DNA of 64,000 bases from Pyrenula massariospora (Eukaryota; Ascomycota; Eurotiomycetes; Pyrenulales; Pyrenulaceae): assembly GCA_021030905.1 (NCBI GenBank), contig JAGFMI010000022.1:310001-374000 (forward strand), given 5' to 3'. The notes beneath the pieces are model-generated. The model worked only from the letters and a program-made list of their open reading frames with translations. It had not been told where the DNA came from and did not search any database. Below are positions 22,101 through 33,993 of this stretch, one piece after another. Every line of letters begins with the position of its first letter. Position 1 is the stretch's first letter. The translations under genes and the position numbers were made by a program.

Positions 22101-24458
22101 ATGGCAGAAGAAGATATAATAAAAGCTATTAAGACTGTACGAAGAGCCATCAATTTAAATCCAATAGGTCATTTACAGCAGGCGGTTTCTTTAAAAGGCA
22201 TCGGAGAATGGCTGATAGATCAATATTGGAGGATGGAAGCTAAACGCGTGTATCTAGAGGCCTTTCAAGCTCAGTATGAGACTCTCGAGAAATCTTTCAC
22301 CGAGGACACTGCGCTTGACAAAGAACTTCGAGAGCTGACGAATGCTGGCGACGCTACTCAAGAAAATGAACAGTACAAATCCCTGCCAGTCACATGGGCC
22401 GAATTTTAAAAAAAGCGCGAAAGCGCGCTTCAACAGGTATTCTCAGAAACAGAAATAGTCGGTGGTCTTGAGGAAAGTATTCGGGTCGCAGAGAAGACTG
22501 TCGAGACTATCTCACCGGACCATCCGGACCGAGCGAGCCTTTTAAACCAAGTGGGAGATTTGCTTGGATGTCGGTACCTGATCAGGGAAGATAGATCGGA
22601 CTTGATGGCTTGCATGTCACATCATCGGGATGTTCTAAACGACCTAAGAGCCAGTGTCACCGTCCGGATAGATGCTAGCGAGAAGCTTCTTCGGTGGAGC
22701 GCAATCGAAAAGGACTGGCAAGCAGCTTACGCAGCTTCTCGTATGGCCGTCAGTCTCATGCCCTTCATGGCTCGACCAGCGATGAATGTCTCGGATAGAC
22801 AGTACACTCTGGGGAAATACTTTGGCTTAGCATCCGATGCATCGGCAGCTGCGATTAGGTCGGGAGAAGATGCCTTTGTTGCAATTGAACTGCTGGAGCT
22901 CGGTCGTGGTGTGGTTAACGGGTTTCTGGACGATATGCGTATAGATCTCTCCGATCTTCAACGACAGCACTCTGAGCTCGCGCAACAATTCCTTGACGTT
23001 CGAGACGAGCTGGACTCATCACAAAAGCTCGACTCGTACCTTAGGCGCGATGTAGCGGAGAGCAATCTAGTGTTCGAGCATCGTCCTACGTCACCAAAAA
23101 CGCAGGCCAGTTTGGACAGCTTCACGGCGCAGACGCGTAGAAAGCGAGATGCTGAACCAAAATTGCAAGAATTACTATCACAGATACGTATGCAGCCGAA
23201 CTTCCAGAATTTTCTGCTTCCGCTGGAAAGGGCGGAACTGTACGCAGCAGCATCTGACGGCCCTATTGTCATTGTCAATGTCAGTTCATATCGCTGCGAT
23301 GCATTCATTCTCGAGCAGAATCAGGTTCGAACTGTCCAACTGCTTCAACTGTGTCAGCAAGAGCTGCAACAGAGGATTCTGGAACTCTTTTGCGATCTCC
23401 CCAAGGTGTTGGAGTGGCTTTGGGATGCCATTGCGCAACCTGTTCTCAACACTCTTGGCTTTGATGAACCGCCTAGAGATGCAAACTGGCCGCACGTGTG
23501 GTGGATTCCTACTGGAGTATTGAGCAGCTTTCCTATTCATGCAGCTGGATATCATAACGACGGCTCCTCCCGCACGGTAATTGACAGGGTAGTCTCATCC
23601 TACAGTTTATCGGTCAAGAATATCATACACAGTCGCCGCCGCCATGCGTCAGCGGCGAAGAATTTGACATCTAGTAAAGCTCTCTTTGTTGCCATGCAAG
23701 AGACACCAGAGCTGTCTACGCTAGCCTATGCTTCGGAGGAAGTGACGGTGATACAAGACATCTGTGCATCAATAGGCTGCAAAGTCGTCGAACCAAAGCC
23801 TTGCAAAGAAGAATTGTTATCGACTTTATCAGATTGTCAAATATTTCATTTTGCGGGTCATGGATTCACTGATGACGTTGATCCCTTGCGAAGCTGTCTA
23901 GCCCTCAAAGATTGGCAAAGCAATCCGTTGACAGTGGAGGACTTGCTTGACATGAAGGTCTACGAGCACGCGCCTTTCCTCGCTTTCCTTTCAGCTTGCG
24001 GGACCGGGCGGAACAAGGTCAACATGTACCTCGATGAGGGGCCCCACCTTCTAGCTACGTGCCAGCTCGCTGGTTTCCAGCACGTCATCGGCACACTATG
24101 GGACGTCGATGACAGCTCTTGTGTCGCAATGGCAAGGATAACATATGAGGAGATAGGAGATGGAGCAATGAGCGACACATCAGTTGCTCGGGAACTTCAC
24201 CGCGCAGCTATGGAGCTTAGGGACCGATGGCTGAGGCTACCGACAGAGAGAAGGGCTGGTTCGGCTTCAAGGCATTGCGTCAGCAAGTCAGACATTAACG
24301 CAAATGCCAGGGTGTCACGCAATGAACGGCGTATTAAGGTCATGGACAGTAGAGACGCTGAGTTAGACGACGACGACGACGATGACAAAGCTGCCAAGGT
24401 GAATTCATCTAATCTAGATCCTTTATATTGGGTCCCTTATGTCCACTTTGGTGTGTGA
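22101..24458 (+). CDS. CHAT-domain (caspase-like) protein with TPR-like N-terminus, interrupted by an in-frame TAA
   Basis: Both halves are in one frame. 22101-22409 encodes 102 residues with a TPR-like helical character; after TAA at 22407-22409 the same frame stays open to 24458. Just downstream it reads like a fungal TPR unit (HPDRASLLNQVGDLLG), and residues around 23500-24450 form a complete CHAT peptidase domain: catalytic histidine in HFAGHG (about 23847-23864), catalytic cysteine in LSACGTG (Cys codon 23997-23999), then GTLWDVDDSS and the usual ending YWVPYVHFG. An intron at 22389-22436 (48 nt, phase 0) would remove the stop, but its donor GTCACA is weak. CHAT domains are caspase-clan proteases used in bacterial and fungal immune-type systems. 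An acidic Asp run precedes the C-terminus. Confidence 0.8.
22413..22430 (+). other. GC-rich hairpin directly after the in-frame TAA and an A7 run
   Basis: Seven-base-pair stem AAGCGCG / CGCGCTT with a four-base loop. The TAA at 22407-22409 runs into seven adenines (22408-22414) that end at the stem. Confidence 0.6.
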
Positions 24459-24944
24459 TTATGTGGTTCGAGCTAGATAGCACCAGCAAATTATAGCATA
24501 TGATTTATGTACACCCTTCCATGGCAAACGGAGTTCGCGTCTAAGATCGGCATGGCTTGGACAGGAAGAACTCTTGCGAGGAATTCAAGAAGCATTGATT
24601 TGCCTCCCTTCAGGCGTTCAATATAGTACCCGAGGCAAAGACTGTTAGGACAGTAGCATATCTATGATAGACATTAGTCCATAAGTGTCAGCCGTAACGG
24701 AACTAGAAATCGACACCTCTTCCCTACAGTAGAGAGAATTGCGTAGTTCCAGCCACAATCACCTCAACAGTCCGCACTGGTACAGCAACAGCTAGCATTC
24801 TGATACAAAGTACAAATATGTCTTTCTTCTAAACGTTTGCCTTGGACATGTTTAAACTCTCCTTCGCAAATGCACCTGGTTTTTCTTTCGGCATCAGCCC
24901 CTTCTGCTTTGGACAACTCCAGCTTCTCCATTAGAGTAGTAAGT
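24459..24944. other. Intergenic, nothing recognised
   Basis: Convergent interval downstream of the CHAT gene. A 73-codon minus-strand frame (24764-24985) overlaps the next small gene in another frame. Confidence 0.5.
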
Positions 24945-25304
24945 CTATTCGTTGCGGCCTCCTGCGTACGTACGCTTCCAACCATCTCCAGGTAGTGAAC
25001 GTTTTATTTCCAATGGACGTGTTGGTGGAGGTGTAATATTGGGCTGTTGTTGCGGCTGCGGACGAGGAGGGTTGCTCAATTTCGTTTTTGTCTACTATTG
25101 AAATAAAATGTAGAGCCTTTATCGACCGAATCGCGGTTTTTGGGTTTACCGCCGCTGCTTTTTGTGTCCGCTTTTGTTTTTTCCGTTCTTCTTCCGCTGC
25201 TTTTCTTGATGCTGCCCAGCCTGATCCAATTCCGGTTTAAGATAGCTAACGGCAAGGTGAATAAGTGTGCCGAATGCACAAAAGGCGCAAAGTCCGCGAA
25301 GCAT
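24945..25304 (-). CDS. Possible small membrane-anchored or secreted basic/Pro-rich protein (two exons)
   Basis: Proposed exons 25304-25150 and 25074-24945 (intron 75 nt, GTAAAC...TTGAG), giving 94 residues. The N-terminus reads MLRGLCAFCAFGTLIHLAV, a hydrophobic segment that could anchor or export the product. A Lys/Arg/Gln-rich stretch of about 25 residues follows, then a Pro/Gln-rich segment (NPPRPQPQQQP) and a polar C-terminus. The change from one clean frame to another across a plausible intron supports a gene; the GAG acceptor is non-ideal and I recognise no family. Confidence 0.4.
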
Positions 25305-26613
25305 TGTGTTGAATTGATCTGGAGAGTGCAGAAACTGGTTGCGTAGGTGGTAAGAAATCCAAATATGCTGCGTTTCAGATGACGGCAGAGAGGTTGGTTA
25401 ATGGGGGCTGGGACATTGGAAATTTATAGCCTATTCACTTGGAAGAGACAGATTGACCCAGAGGCTTGTATTGGTGGGGCTGAAGGTGGATGGCCCCTCG
25501 GATCGTTCTCCATGGAGCGACCCGAGCCTCGTGCCTGCAACGGGAGGTATGTAGGCATCTTGCTTGACCGTTGCGGCCCCATAAGAACTTGATCCTAAAA
25601 CCTGTCTCTGAAGGCATTTAATTGGCGCCTTTGCTTTGGGAGCTGGTCTGGGCCTCCATCCATGAAGACAACTTACCTCTGTCAAATCAGCCTTAGCTGG
25701 GGATAACACTTTGGGGCGGAATCCTAATGCTTGGCAGACGATCTTGAAACATTGAGACCTCAGATAGCAATATCTGATATAACTCGAGAAAGCTTCTGGA
25801 TCTTTGCAAAATGTAGAGCATGGACAGAGGACAGTCTCCTCCGCGTGGAGAGATGGCAGAAAGCATGACTGAGGGACGCGAGTGGAGCGGCGGACATTGA
25901 CCGCCTCGCCCCCACTCAGCCTCATGCCCACCGCAATTTTACGTTAAGAGAAGGCGAGAGGTACCGACCCTGCTCCCGTTCCGATCCTAGTGTACTTCTT
26001 TACTGGTATGTACAAGTGATTCACGAAACACGTCTGAAACTCGTCAACGACAAGGAGAAATAGCAACTTTGAGCGTCAACTTTGTCGCAGATGAGGGGTA
26101 AGATAAGGATGGTTGGTATTTTGTGCTCAGGTTTCTCACACAATCTCTTATCATATCTAAGTACACTTCTGTCAGAAAATATGAACGATTTAGACTGGCC
26201 CTGGATCTATTGCAGGAGCTTTTCGACATATCTAGCGGAACAATGGAGTTCCCCACTGTATATCAAGAAATTCCGATCGCTCTTACACTCTCTTATATAA
26301 AATAAGCAAGACAGTAAGGCTGCCTTCTATCTTGCGTTTGGAAATGCTGTATCCCGTAACTGGAAGCAAATTAGTGATTATACTTTGAACGAGATAGAAA
26401 TCGTGGTCGAAAGTTGGACCCATTTCAACAAGTCTTGGTGTCCGCGAAACCAGAAGTAAAGTGGCAAGTCCAAGGCTCAGAGTCAATGTTGTGAATAGCA
26501 TATTTGAGCCGGTGTTGATATCTGTCCGTGACAAAAGCACTCGCCGCCTGTTGCTTTCAATTTCAAGGTATTCAGCGTAGGTCAGCGCTTGCTTCGTATG
26601 TCTCTCAATCCGA
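25305..26613. other. Intergenic with unassigned minus-strand frames
   Basis: Minus-strand frames at 25431-25931 (166 codons) and 26283-26630 (115 codons, hydrophobic stretches, overlapping the end of the next gene by 17 bp) have no recognisable domain. I do not call them as genes. Confidence 0.45.
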
Positions 26614-28177
26614 TTACGAGTTCCACTCAAATTCCTCTGCTATCTCTTCAAACTCTCCCAAATTCTCCCGGAAAATGCGGTATCTGACGACACACTTCCG
26701 TCCCGCCAGAAAACCAAAAACCGTATTGTTGTCATTCTCAATGACGGACTTCTCTTGGATCTCATTGATTCGCGTAGCTAGGCGCGCGCAGAGATTACTA
26801 TCCCAGAGGCCTTCTCGGCGATTACATACTCTCAGCAGGGAGAGCGCCTTTTCTCGTATGGCGGTATTTGGTATGTTGCAGCAGAATACCATAAGAGCAT
26901 AGACGATGCCGAGGGACATGGAGAATCTTGGTCTAGTTATGTGATTCTCGGAGATTGTGGAAGACTTGGAGGAGGGGAAAGGTTTTCCTTGCTCTTGGAT
27001 GAGTTTTTCTATGGTTTCGAGAGCGGTCCAAAAGTCTGGGACGAAGCCATCGTAGCAGGAATCGTCGTCTCGCATTATTCTCTCGATGACAGCTTGCATT
27101 AGAATTTGGTATACGGACAACACCATGAGTGATGAGCGTTGTTTGGCTGACACGTTTTCAGTCTTGGCATTTGACAGTGAGTCCACAGCTTTGATCCACC
27201 CATAGACTCGATTTCTCAAATGGTGATAACCTCTTAATACCCCCTGGAAATTTTCCATAGGTGTGTTAGGATCACGGAGAAGGATATGACGGTCATAGTT
27301 AGCAAAGGAAAGTATGTCTCCCCAGAGCACTTCTAGGGCGCTCAATGCATCCTCAGGTGATTGTAAGTGGTTTGGGATAGCCGTTTCACAAGCAGATAGC
27401 TTCGGAAGTAACAAATCGGGCAAGGGATCCTTCCACTGCAGAATCTGTATACCCATCGATAGAAAAGATCGTATCAGCGTCTTCCGGTAGACACGATATT
27501 TTAGATCTTGGATTCGAGACGGGTCATCCACGATTATTCCCATACCTGACTTTACATGGCTTATCGCACTATGGTAATGGCCCTGCAGACTTTCAAACGC
27601 GGAGAATAAAAGACAGGATACCAAAGCGAAATCGAGAGACTGCTGATGCGGGTAATTTAGCGCCACTAATTCTTTCATCGCTCTACCATAGTGCTCGAAT
27701 GCAAAGACTTGCTGGTCCAATGATGGACCGACGGCAGTGCAGAAGCGTTCATGCATACTACTGAGCGCAATCGCAGCGTGCTTGATCGGGCTGGCTTGTT
27801 TGGCCAATTGTACGATTTCCTTAGACCAAAACTCGGATTCAAAATCTCCAGAGAGGCTAATCATTACGCGGTCAAAAAAGTAGTCTAAAGCTCGTCGCTC
27901 TGACTTGTCGAGTTCTGGCCATTCTGCAAGTTGTCGCGGAGCAATGTAGATAATGATGTTCTTCGCTGTATTTTGACGTACGAAGGGCGTTTGATATCCT
28001 TGGCAGATCCTATCTGCATCCTCGCATCGCTTACAGGATGGCCGCCGCTCATCACATCTCAAGTGTCTTGTCCTGCCATCGTTCAGCACGGTAATTTCGG
28101 AAATGTTGCTCGTGTAGGATAACTTACTTGCATGTGAGACACCCCGTCCGGACTTTGGTTCCACAAGAGCGTTTCAT
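26614..28177 (-). CDS. Zn2Cys6 transcription factor with a 50-nt first exon
   Basis: Two exons: 28177-28128 (50 nt) and 28072-26614, with a 55-nt intron (GTAAGT...GGCAG); 502 residues. The first methionine of the long frame (28164) is not the start: read through the intron it destroys the zinc cluster, while splicing restores C13-x2-C16-x6-C23-x6-C30-x2-C33-x6-C40 with the loop KTRHLRCDERRPSCKRC. The intron thus falls inside the DNA-binding domain, between Cys2 and Cys3. The rest is the alpha-helical fungal-specific domain (DYFFDRV, AAIALSSMHERF, ALVSCLLFSAFESLQGHY), resembling the sterol/uptake-regulator type. Targets unknown; no metabolic gene is immediately adjacent. Confidence 0.85.
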
Positions 28178-29488
28178 TGTCAACGGCAGCGGCCCGGCAT
28201 TAGAGGCGCGCTATTCTGCTACCGAGACTACTCTCCCATGTCTCGAAGTCTAGATGTGGGGGTAGAAATGACGTCTCTAGAAAGCGGCTGGTAGTTTAAG
28301 GGTTTCCTATTCGGTTTTGGACGCGCCCCGAAATCGAGGTTAAAAGGTGGGCCGACACGTGGCAGCAACCATCCAGCTTCAATCTCCAGCACTAGTAGAT
28401 GATGAAGGATCAATGGATAAATCGACTGACGAATCGTGCAGCTGATAGAGACCGTGCCTGAAATGATAAAAAAGAAGGGACAGACGATGCTCGTGACCTT
28501 GACACCCAATCTCTCGACCCCTCCGTCAGCGCCCGGTCGCGGGAGACCCACATCTCGTACAGGTCTAACCACTTTCAGGCATCTCTTAGATCCTTCCGAA
28601 CTCGACTCTATCAATTTTTTCCACGCCCATACTGAACGTGGCAACAAGAGAAAGGTGACGTAGTAAGATTGGGTTGTTCCGGAGCGGCATGGTATGTACA
28701 AACGAGATTCTATTGATGAAATAATCGAGCAAAACCTTTGTAAAGCCCCATTTAAGTTTCTACTACTATCCAGATCCGGTAATTATGGCGACAGCGTTAC
28801 AGATTCTCTTTTTGCGAAGATTTCTTTCAAAAAAATTTTTGAGCTTCCATCGTTATCCAGATACAGTAATTATGGCGACAGCGCTACAGCTTTTCTTTTT
28901 GTGGGGCTCTTTTTTTATTTTCTCCAGCCCCTTTTGAGCTGTCACTACCATCCAGATCCGGCAATTATGGCGACAGCGCCGCAGATTTTCTTCTTGCGGG
29001 GCTCTCTCTTGACTATTCTAAAGCCCCTTTTGAGCTCCTGCTATTATCTGAATCTGGAAATTATGGCGATAGTGCTACAGAGTTTGTTCTTGCGGGGCTC
29101 TCTGTAAGGCTCATGACTACATTCCAGGTTTGGTGACCGAATTCGTGGTGCGGGGGGCATTTAAGCCACGACTTCTGTCACCCAGTTGCGATTGCTGCTG
29201 AACCACACCCTAGCTCTCTAAACAGCAGGTATCATCATGCTACAGTAGCAGCTCGCAGGCCTCGTAAAGTGGACCCGATATGATCATCTTCATACAGAAC
29301 GAAGTTCCCAATTCACGAAAAGGACTTCTCCAGAAGCGGAGTAGTCCTCAGACTCTAAGTAGGTCAGAAACAAATATGTCTTCTCCAAATCGATTGATAC
29401 ATAAATGCCTTCGCGACGGTCGGCAGGGCTTGGTGACTCTCTCTTTTACATTTCACGAAAATTCTGAATTGGCGTTGAATAGATCAAC
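28178..29488. other. Divergent promoter region containing a tandem repeat
   Basis: Upstream of the Zn2Cys6 gene (left) and the beta-lactamase-fold gene (right). The repeat at about 28760-29110 is described separately; the remainder shows only short frames. Confidence 0.5.
28760..29110 (+). repeat. Four diverged tandem copies of an 87-96 bp unit
   Basis: The core AATTATGGCGACAGCG starts at 28781, 28868 and 28963, and in diverged form at 29059 (spacing 87, 95, 96). Copies 2 and 3 also hold GGGGCT ... AGCCCC arms about 20 nt apart (28903-28931 and 28998-29027), able to form a hairpin. One plus-strand frame stays open through all copies, but its composition does not look protein-like. Confidence 0.8.
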
Positions 29489-31364
29489 ATGAATCATCTT
29501 TCGTGCTTTCTGCTTCTTTTCGTCTCCTCTCTGTCTCCAAGCGTCATTGCTATCGTCAATCAAAATACTTGTCCATTATTAGGACCTGTTTATCCAGTGC
29601 CCCAGAAAGTCGATGCGGCTGCATTCCAGACGTATGCACAGAATTTTACTGCGGCACTAGTTCAAGCTCTTTCAACAGGAGAGAATTCGTACGGACAATG
29701 GAACAATGCGACTACCTCGTTCTCCATATCAGTCTGGTCGACGACATCGAACGAATCACTCTACGAGCATCATTTTGAGGGATCCCAACTAAAAGGCAGC
29801 GTGAAGTGTGGAACTCTTAATAATGACACCATATACCGCGTCGGCAGTATTAGCAAATTGTTCACGGTCTATACGTATCTTGCTGCTGTGGGCGACAAGC
29901 ACCTAGACGAGTCTATTACACAATTTGTCCCGGAACTTGCTTCTATTGACGAAACCGCTTCTCATAATACTTCTACGAACCCGATCGACAGCTATCGATG
30001 GTCTGACGTTACCTTACGTTCTCTTGCTGCTCAGCTGAGCGGCATGAGCCGTGACTGTTCGTAAGACCTTTTCCTGAACCTCAAACCTTAAATCTCAACT
30101 CTCCTGCTAGTATTTCCTTCTTAGACGCTGATAGAATATTGCAGATGGGCTGGGCGACTACGCCGCAGCAACAACGGATAATGACCTCCTCCAGTCCTGG
30201 GGCCTCCCACCACTCAATACTGTCCCCATTCCTCTCTGCTCTCCATTCGAGGGCCTCCAAGGGCCCTGCACGCGCGAAGAATTCTTCAAAGGCATCGCAA
30301 CCGTACATCCCGTCTCAATACCGTACACTACACCTTCATACAGTAATCCGGCTTTTGGATTGCTTGCTTATGCTCTTGAAAATATCCTCGGCAACAAGCC
30401 ATTTGCCCAGATCATGCAAGACGAACTTCTTGACCCTCTAGCCTTGAACCGCACTTTCTACAATCTTCCCGCCAACTCGACCTTACCTCCAAACGCAATA
30501 ATCCCCTTCAACCTGACAGCCTCCGGCTTCACACAAGAAGGCGGGGAGGACGATCCAGCAGGCAGCGTCTACTCCACCCTCCGAGACCTAGACTCCCTCG
30601 GCAGAAGCGTCCTCCGCTCAACTCTCCTCCCCCAACCCCTAACAAACCGCTGGCTCAAACCCTTAACCTTCACCTCCGACCCCAACCAAGCCGTCGGCAT
30701 GCCCTGGGAAATTTACCGCACCGCCGTCCCCGTCACGCCCAACTCCCCGGCCACACGCCTCGTCGACCTGTACACCAAAGCCGGCGACGTCGGCCAGTAC
30801 CATACCATCATCGCCCTCGACCCGCAGCACGGGGCCGGTTTCACCGTGCTCGCCGCCGGCCGCGGCGCCGAGTCCCAGCGCATCTTCCTCGCTGAGATGC
30901 TGAGGGATGTGTTCGTGCCCGCCTTCGAAGAGCTCTATGCTCAAGCCGCTACCTCCGCCTACGAGGGCACATACGCCAACCCTGCGACGAACAGCAGCAT
31001 CACGATCTCCACGGCCGCGGATCGCCCGGGGCTCGGGATCGCGGCGTGGATATCGCGTAGCGCGGATATGACGGGCGGTGCCTTTGCTAGTCTTTACGGG
31101 TCGGACCCCGCGGACCACTTTGAGTTCAGACTGCAGCCGACGGGGCTTGTGGATGCGGCGACGGGGAGGGTCGGGTTTAGATTGGTGGCAGAGGATAGGA
31201 GCGCGTTGGCGGGGACGGTGTGGGAGTGCTTTACTTGGACGTCGGTGGATGGGGCGCAGTATGGGGGGATTGGGGTGGATGAGTTTGTCTTTGAGCTGGA
31301 TCAGAGTGGCGTTGCAAGAAGCGTGGAGGCGAGGGCGTTTCGGACGAAGATGATGAAGCAGTAG
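29489..31364 (+). CDS. Secreted beta-lactamase-fold serine hydrolase
   Basis: Two exons: 29489-30056 and 30145-31364 with an 88-nt intron (donor GTTCGT); 595 residues. Choosing this donor restores the family sequence RDYGLGDYAA across the join. Signal peptide of about 20 residues. Active-site motifs of the class C beta-lactamase/penicillin-binding-protein fold: S120-x2-K123 (GSISK), Y255-S-N257 (PSYSNPAFG), and a KAGDVGQY motif in the position of the third element. Fungal relatives include esterases, transacylases and peptidases of unknown substrate; the long C-terminal domain of about 150 residues is typical of the secreted group. Several N-glycosylation sequons are visible. Confidence 0.85.
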
Positions 31365-32488
31365 AAAAGGATGACGTGTGCGGTGGTGATTGTCTAGACT
31401 TTCTATTCAAATTACTGGTAGTAGACTTTGTTACCCTTAATAATTAATATCAGGGAATTCGAGGAATGTGAAAAGGAGCTTGAATTTCGCCGATCTCGTG
31501 AATTTGCGTAGTCTCTGGGCATACTGCCGGACGCGCAACTCAGGTGCGGCTTAGGGGAACCGCTCTCCCCAAGAGGCGCTAAATCCCTCCAGCCCCGGGC
31601 GGCGGCAGACCTAAAGAAACATTGTCATCCTTGGCATTTGAATGTATCTGCGTTGATGTCGAAACTCCAGATCTCTAACATACTTGCAACAATCGCTGTA
31701 TTTTCCCCACATTTCACGATCGCGCATGACTGGTTAAATTGTCACAGCAGGTAATGTCGACGTATACGCCATGGAATGAATGTCCTCCCAGGAGCATTTC
31801 CCGGTCTCCACCACGTTGTCCTTCCGTCTTAAATGTCGAGAGCTTCCGCTCTCCTGATGTTAGCACAATGTCTAGACTCTACAATCATGGTGTTGTTTTC
31901 ATACATTCAGCTTAAAACTCATAGTTTCCTTTTGCAACAATGGCTGTCTTCTTACTAAACTGGTCACAGCTGCCATTCACTCTCAGACCATGCAGTCCAC
32001 ACCAGGTCGCCCCTCACATCATGCTGGCCGGTGATCTTCAAAATGCCACCAGCTGTGCACTCGTGCTCCAAATTATCGTGCCCTGCATCTCTAAATCCGG
32101 GGTACGACAAATCACCCAACGGTGCCGGCTTTCTTCCGTTGATGCGAAGCATTTTACCCACCTCCTCTGATTGGTGGGCGTCGATAGCACCGTTGCCAAT
32201 CCCAGATCAAAATCTGGGGAAGCCGCCCACTTCATCGATGATTTGCGCAAGATCCACAACAATTCATCTGGAACTTGTCGAAGTGCCGTTTAGGCTATTG
32301 CTAATGCCGATCATCGTTTGCTTGGCTTGCAACGGTTAGGGGAAAATGGACCTTGGAATTGCGGATGCTAGTGGCGTTAGAAGGCGTATATCAACGTTTA
32401 AATTCCTATGTCCACATAATGTTGAGATCAAGCGTCAAAGTCTCGAAGAAAGTCTAATAGTCACACCTATACAAGACAAAAAATCATC
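31365..32488. other. Intergenic, unresolved
   Basis: Contains a minus-strand frame at 31964-32161 with a protein-like look but no recognised domain or signal peptide. Otherwise nothing; the right part is the CE15 promoter. Confidence 0.45.
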
Positions 32489-33993
32489 ATGAGAACAGTG
32501 CTTCACATCTTGTTAGGTGCCTCAGCAGCCTCAATAGCTACAGCGCAGGCAAATTGTATGTCGATGCAACAACTGTCTGCGTCCAGCTAACATCAATCTA
32601 GGCGCGGCACCGGCATCATTATCATACAACAATGCCGCTCTTCCTGACCCTTTCACCTTTACAGGTAGTACTACCAAGGTGACTACTACAGCAGACTGGG
32701 ACTGCCGACGCCAGCAACTTAGCCAGCTTATCCAGAAATACGAACTCGGAACTCTACCCGCAACGACCCCAACAGTCAGCGCCACCTTTTCTGGAAATAC
32801 GTTGAGTATTACTGTCACCGACAATGGGAAGAGCATCACCTTTACTCCCACGATCACGTACCCAAGCTCCGGCACAGCTCCTTATCCCGCCATCATTGGA
32901 TACGACGGAGGCAGTCTCCCCGCCCAGAGCGGCGTAGCCCAAATCTCCCTCGACACCAACGACATCGCTCTCCAAACCGACTCCTCCAGCCGTGGCAAAG
33001 GCAAATACTACACTCTCTACGGCTCCAATGCTTCCGCTGGCGCTCTCACTGCTTGGGCCTGGGCTGTCTCCCGCCTCATCGACGCCCTGGAAAAAACCTC
33101 CTCCGCCCGCATCGATGCAACCCGCATTGGCGTGACCGGCTGCTCCCGCGATGGTAAAGGCGCCATGGTCGCTGGCGCTCTCGAGACCCGCATCAAGCTC
33201 ACCATCCCTCAAGAATCCGGCTCCGGCGGCGCCGCGTGCTGGCGCCTCAGCCAGTCCGAGTCCCAGACCCAACAAGTCCAAACCGCGCCGGAGATCGTCA
33301 CCGAGAACGTCTGGTTCTCCACCAGTTTCAACAGCTACGTCAACGCTCTCCCCACCCTCCCCTTCGACCACCACCTCCTCGCCGCCCTCATCGCCCCGCG
33401 CGGCCTCATCGTCCTAGAGAACACCGACTACATCTGGCTCAGCCCCAAGAGCAGCTTCGGCTGCATGACCGCCGCGCGCTCCGTCTACCAGGCGCTCGGC
33501 GCGACCTCCAACTTCGGCTTCTCTCAGATCGGCGGCCACAGCCACTGCGTTTTCCCTTCCTCCCAGGCGCCCGAGATTGGGGCGTTCTTCCAGAAGTTCC
33601 TGCTCGGCCAGTCGTCTGCGAATACGGACGTGTTTCATAGTACGCAGACGTGGCCGGGCTCCGGGCAGTCGCAGTGGATCAATTGGTCCACGCCGAATCT
33701 TGCTAGCGGCGGAGGGAGCAGCAGCAGCAGCACGACCGCTGCGCCGCCAGGAACAACACTGTCGACGTCGACGAGCGCGGCGCCGTCAAGCTCTGCGCCT
33801 GTGGGAGGATGTGCGGTGGCCAAGTACGGACAGTGCGGGGGCCAGGGGTGGAGCGGGTGTACTGTCTGCGCGGTACGTTGATATCCCTGATCTCTCAGTG
33901 CGACATCGGACGTTGATTGGCTGACGGTTCGGTTACCAGAGCGGGTCGACGTGCCAGGGCGTCTCGGCGCCGTATTACTCGCAATGCCTGTGA
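32489..33993 (+). CDS. Glucuronoyl methylesterase (CE15) with C-terminal CBM1
   Basis: Three exons: 32489-32555, 32602-33872, 33940-33993 (introns 46 and 67 nt); 463 residues. Signal peptide in exon 1. The catalytic domain has the CE15 nucleophile motif G-C-S204-R-D-G-K-G, E227 in PQESGSGG, and H337 in GGHSHC; the spacing between these three matches the known S-E-H triad of fungal CE15 enzymes. A Ser/Thr-rich linker (about residues 385-425) leads to a CBM1 cellulose-binding module (YGQCGGQGWSGC...) completed by the last exon (STCQGVSAPYYSQCL). It cleaves ester links between lignin alcohols and glucuronoxylan, so it complements the GH11 xylanase 11 kb away. Confidence 0.93.

Noticed and set aside
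22401-22440. Programmed -1/+1 frameshift at the A7 run of the CHAT gene
   Set aside because: Both sides of the stop are in the same frame, so a shift is not needed; stop readthrough, a short intron or a mutation explains it better.
25431-25931. 166-codon minus-strand frame
   Set aside because: Cysteine- and Pro-containing but without a recognisable domain or upstream context; likely chance.
26283-26630. 115-codon minus-strand frame with hydrophobic stretches
   Set aside because: Overlaps the regulator's C-terminus, no conserved features, no splicing that links it to a neighbour.
31964-32161. 65-codon minus-strand frame with protein-like composition
   Set aside because: A stop closes the frame upstream and I found no exon to join; too weak to call.
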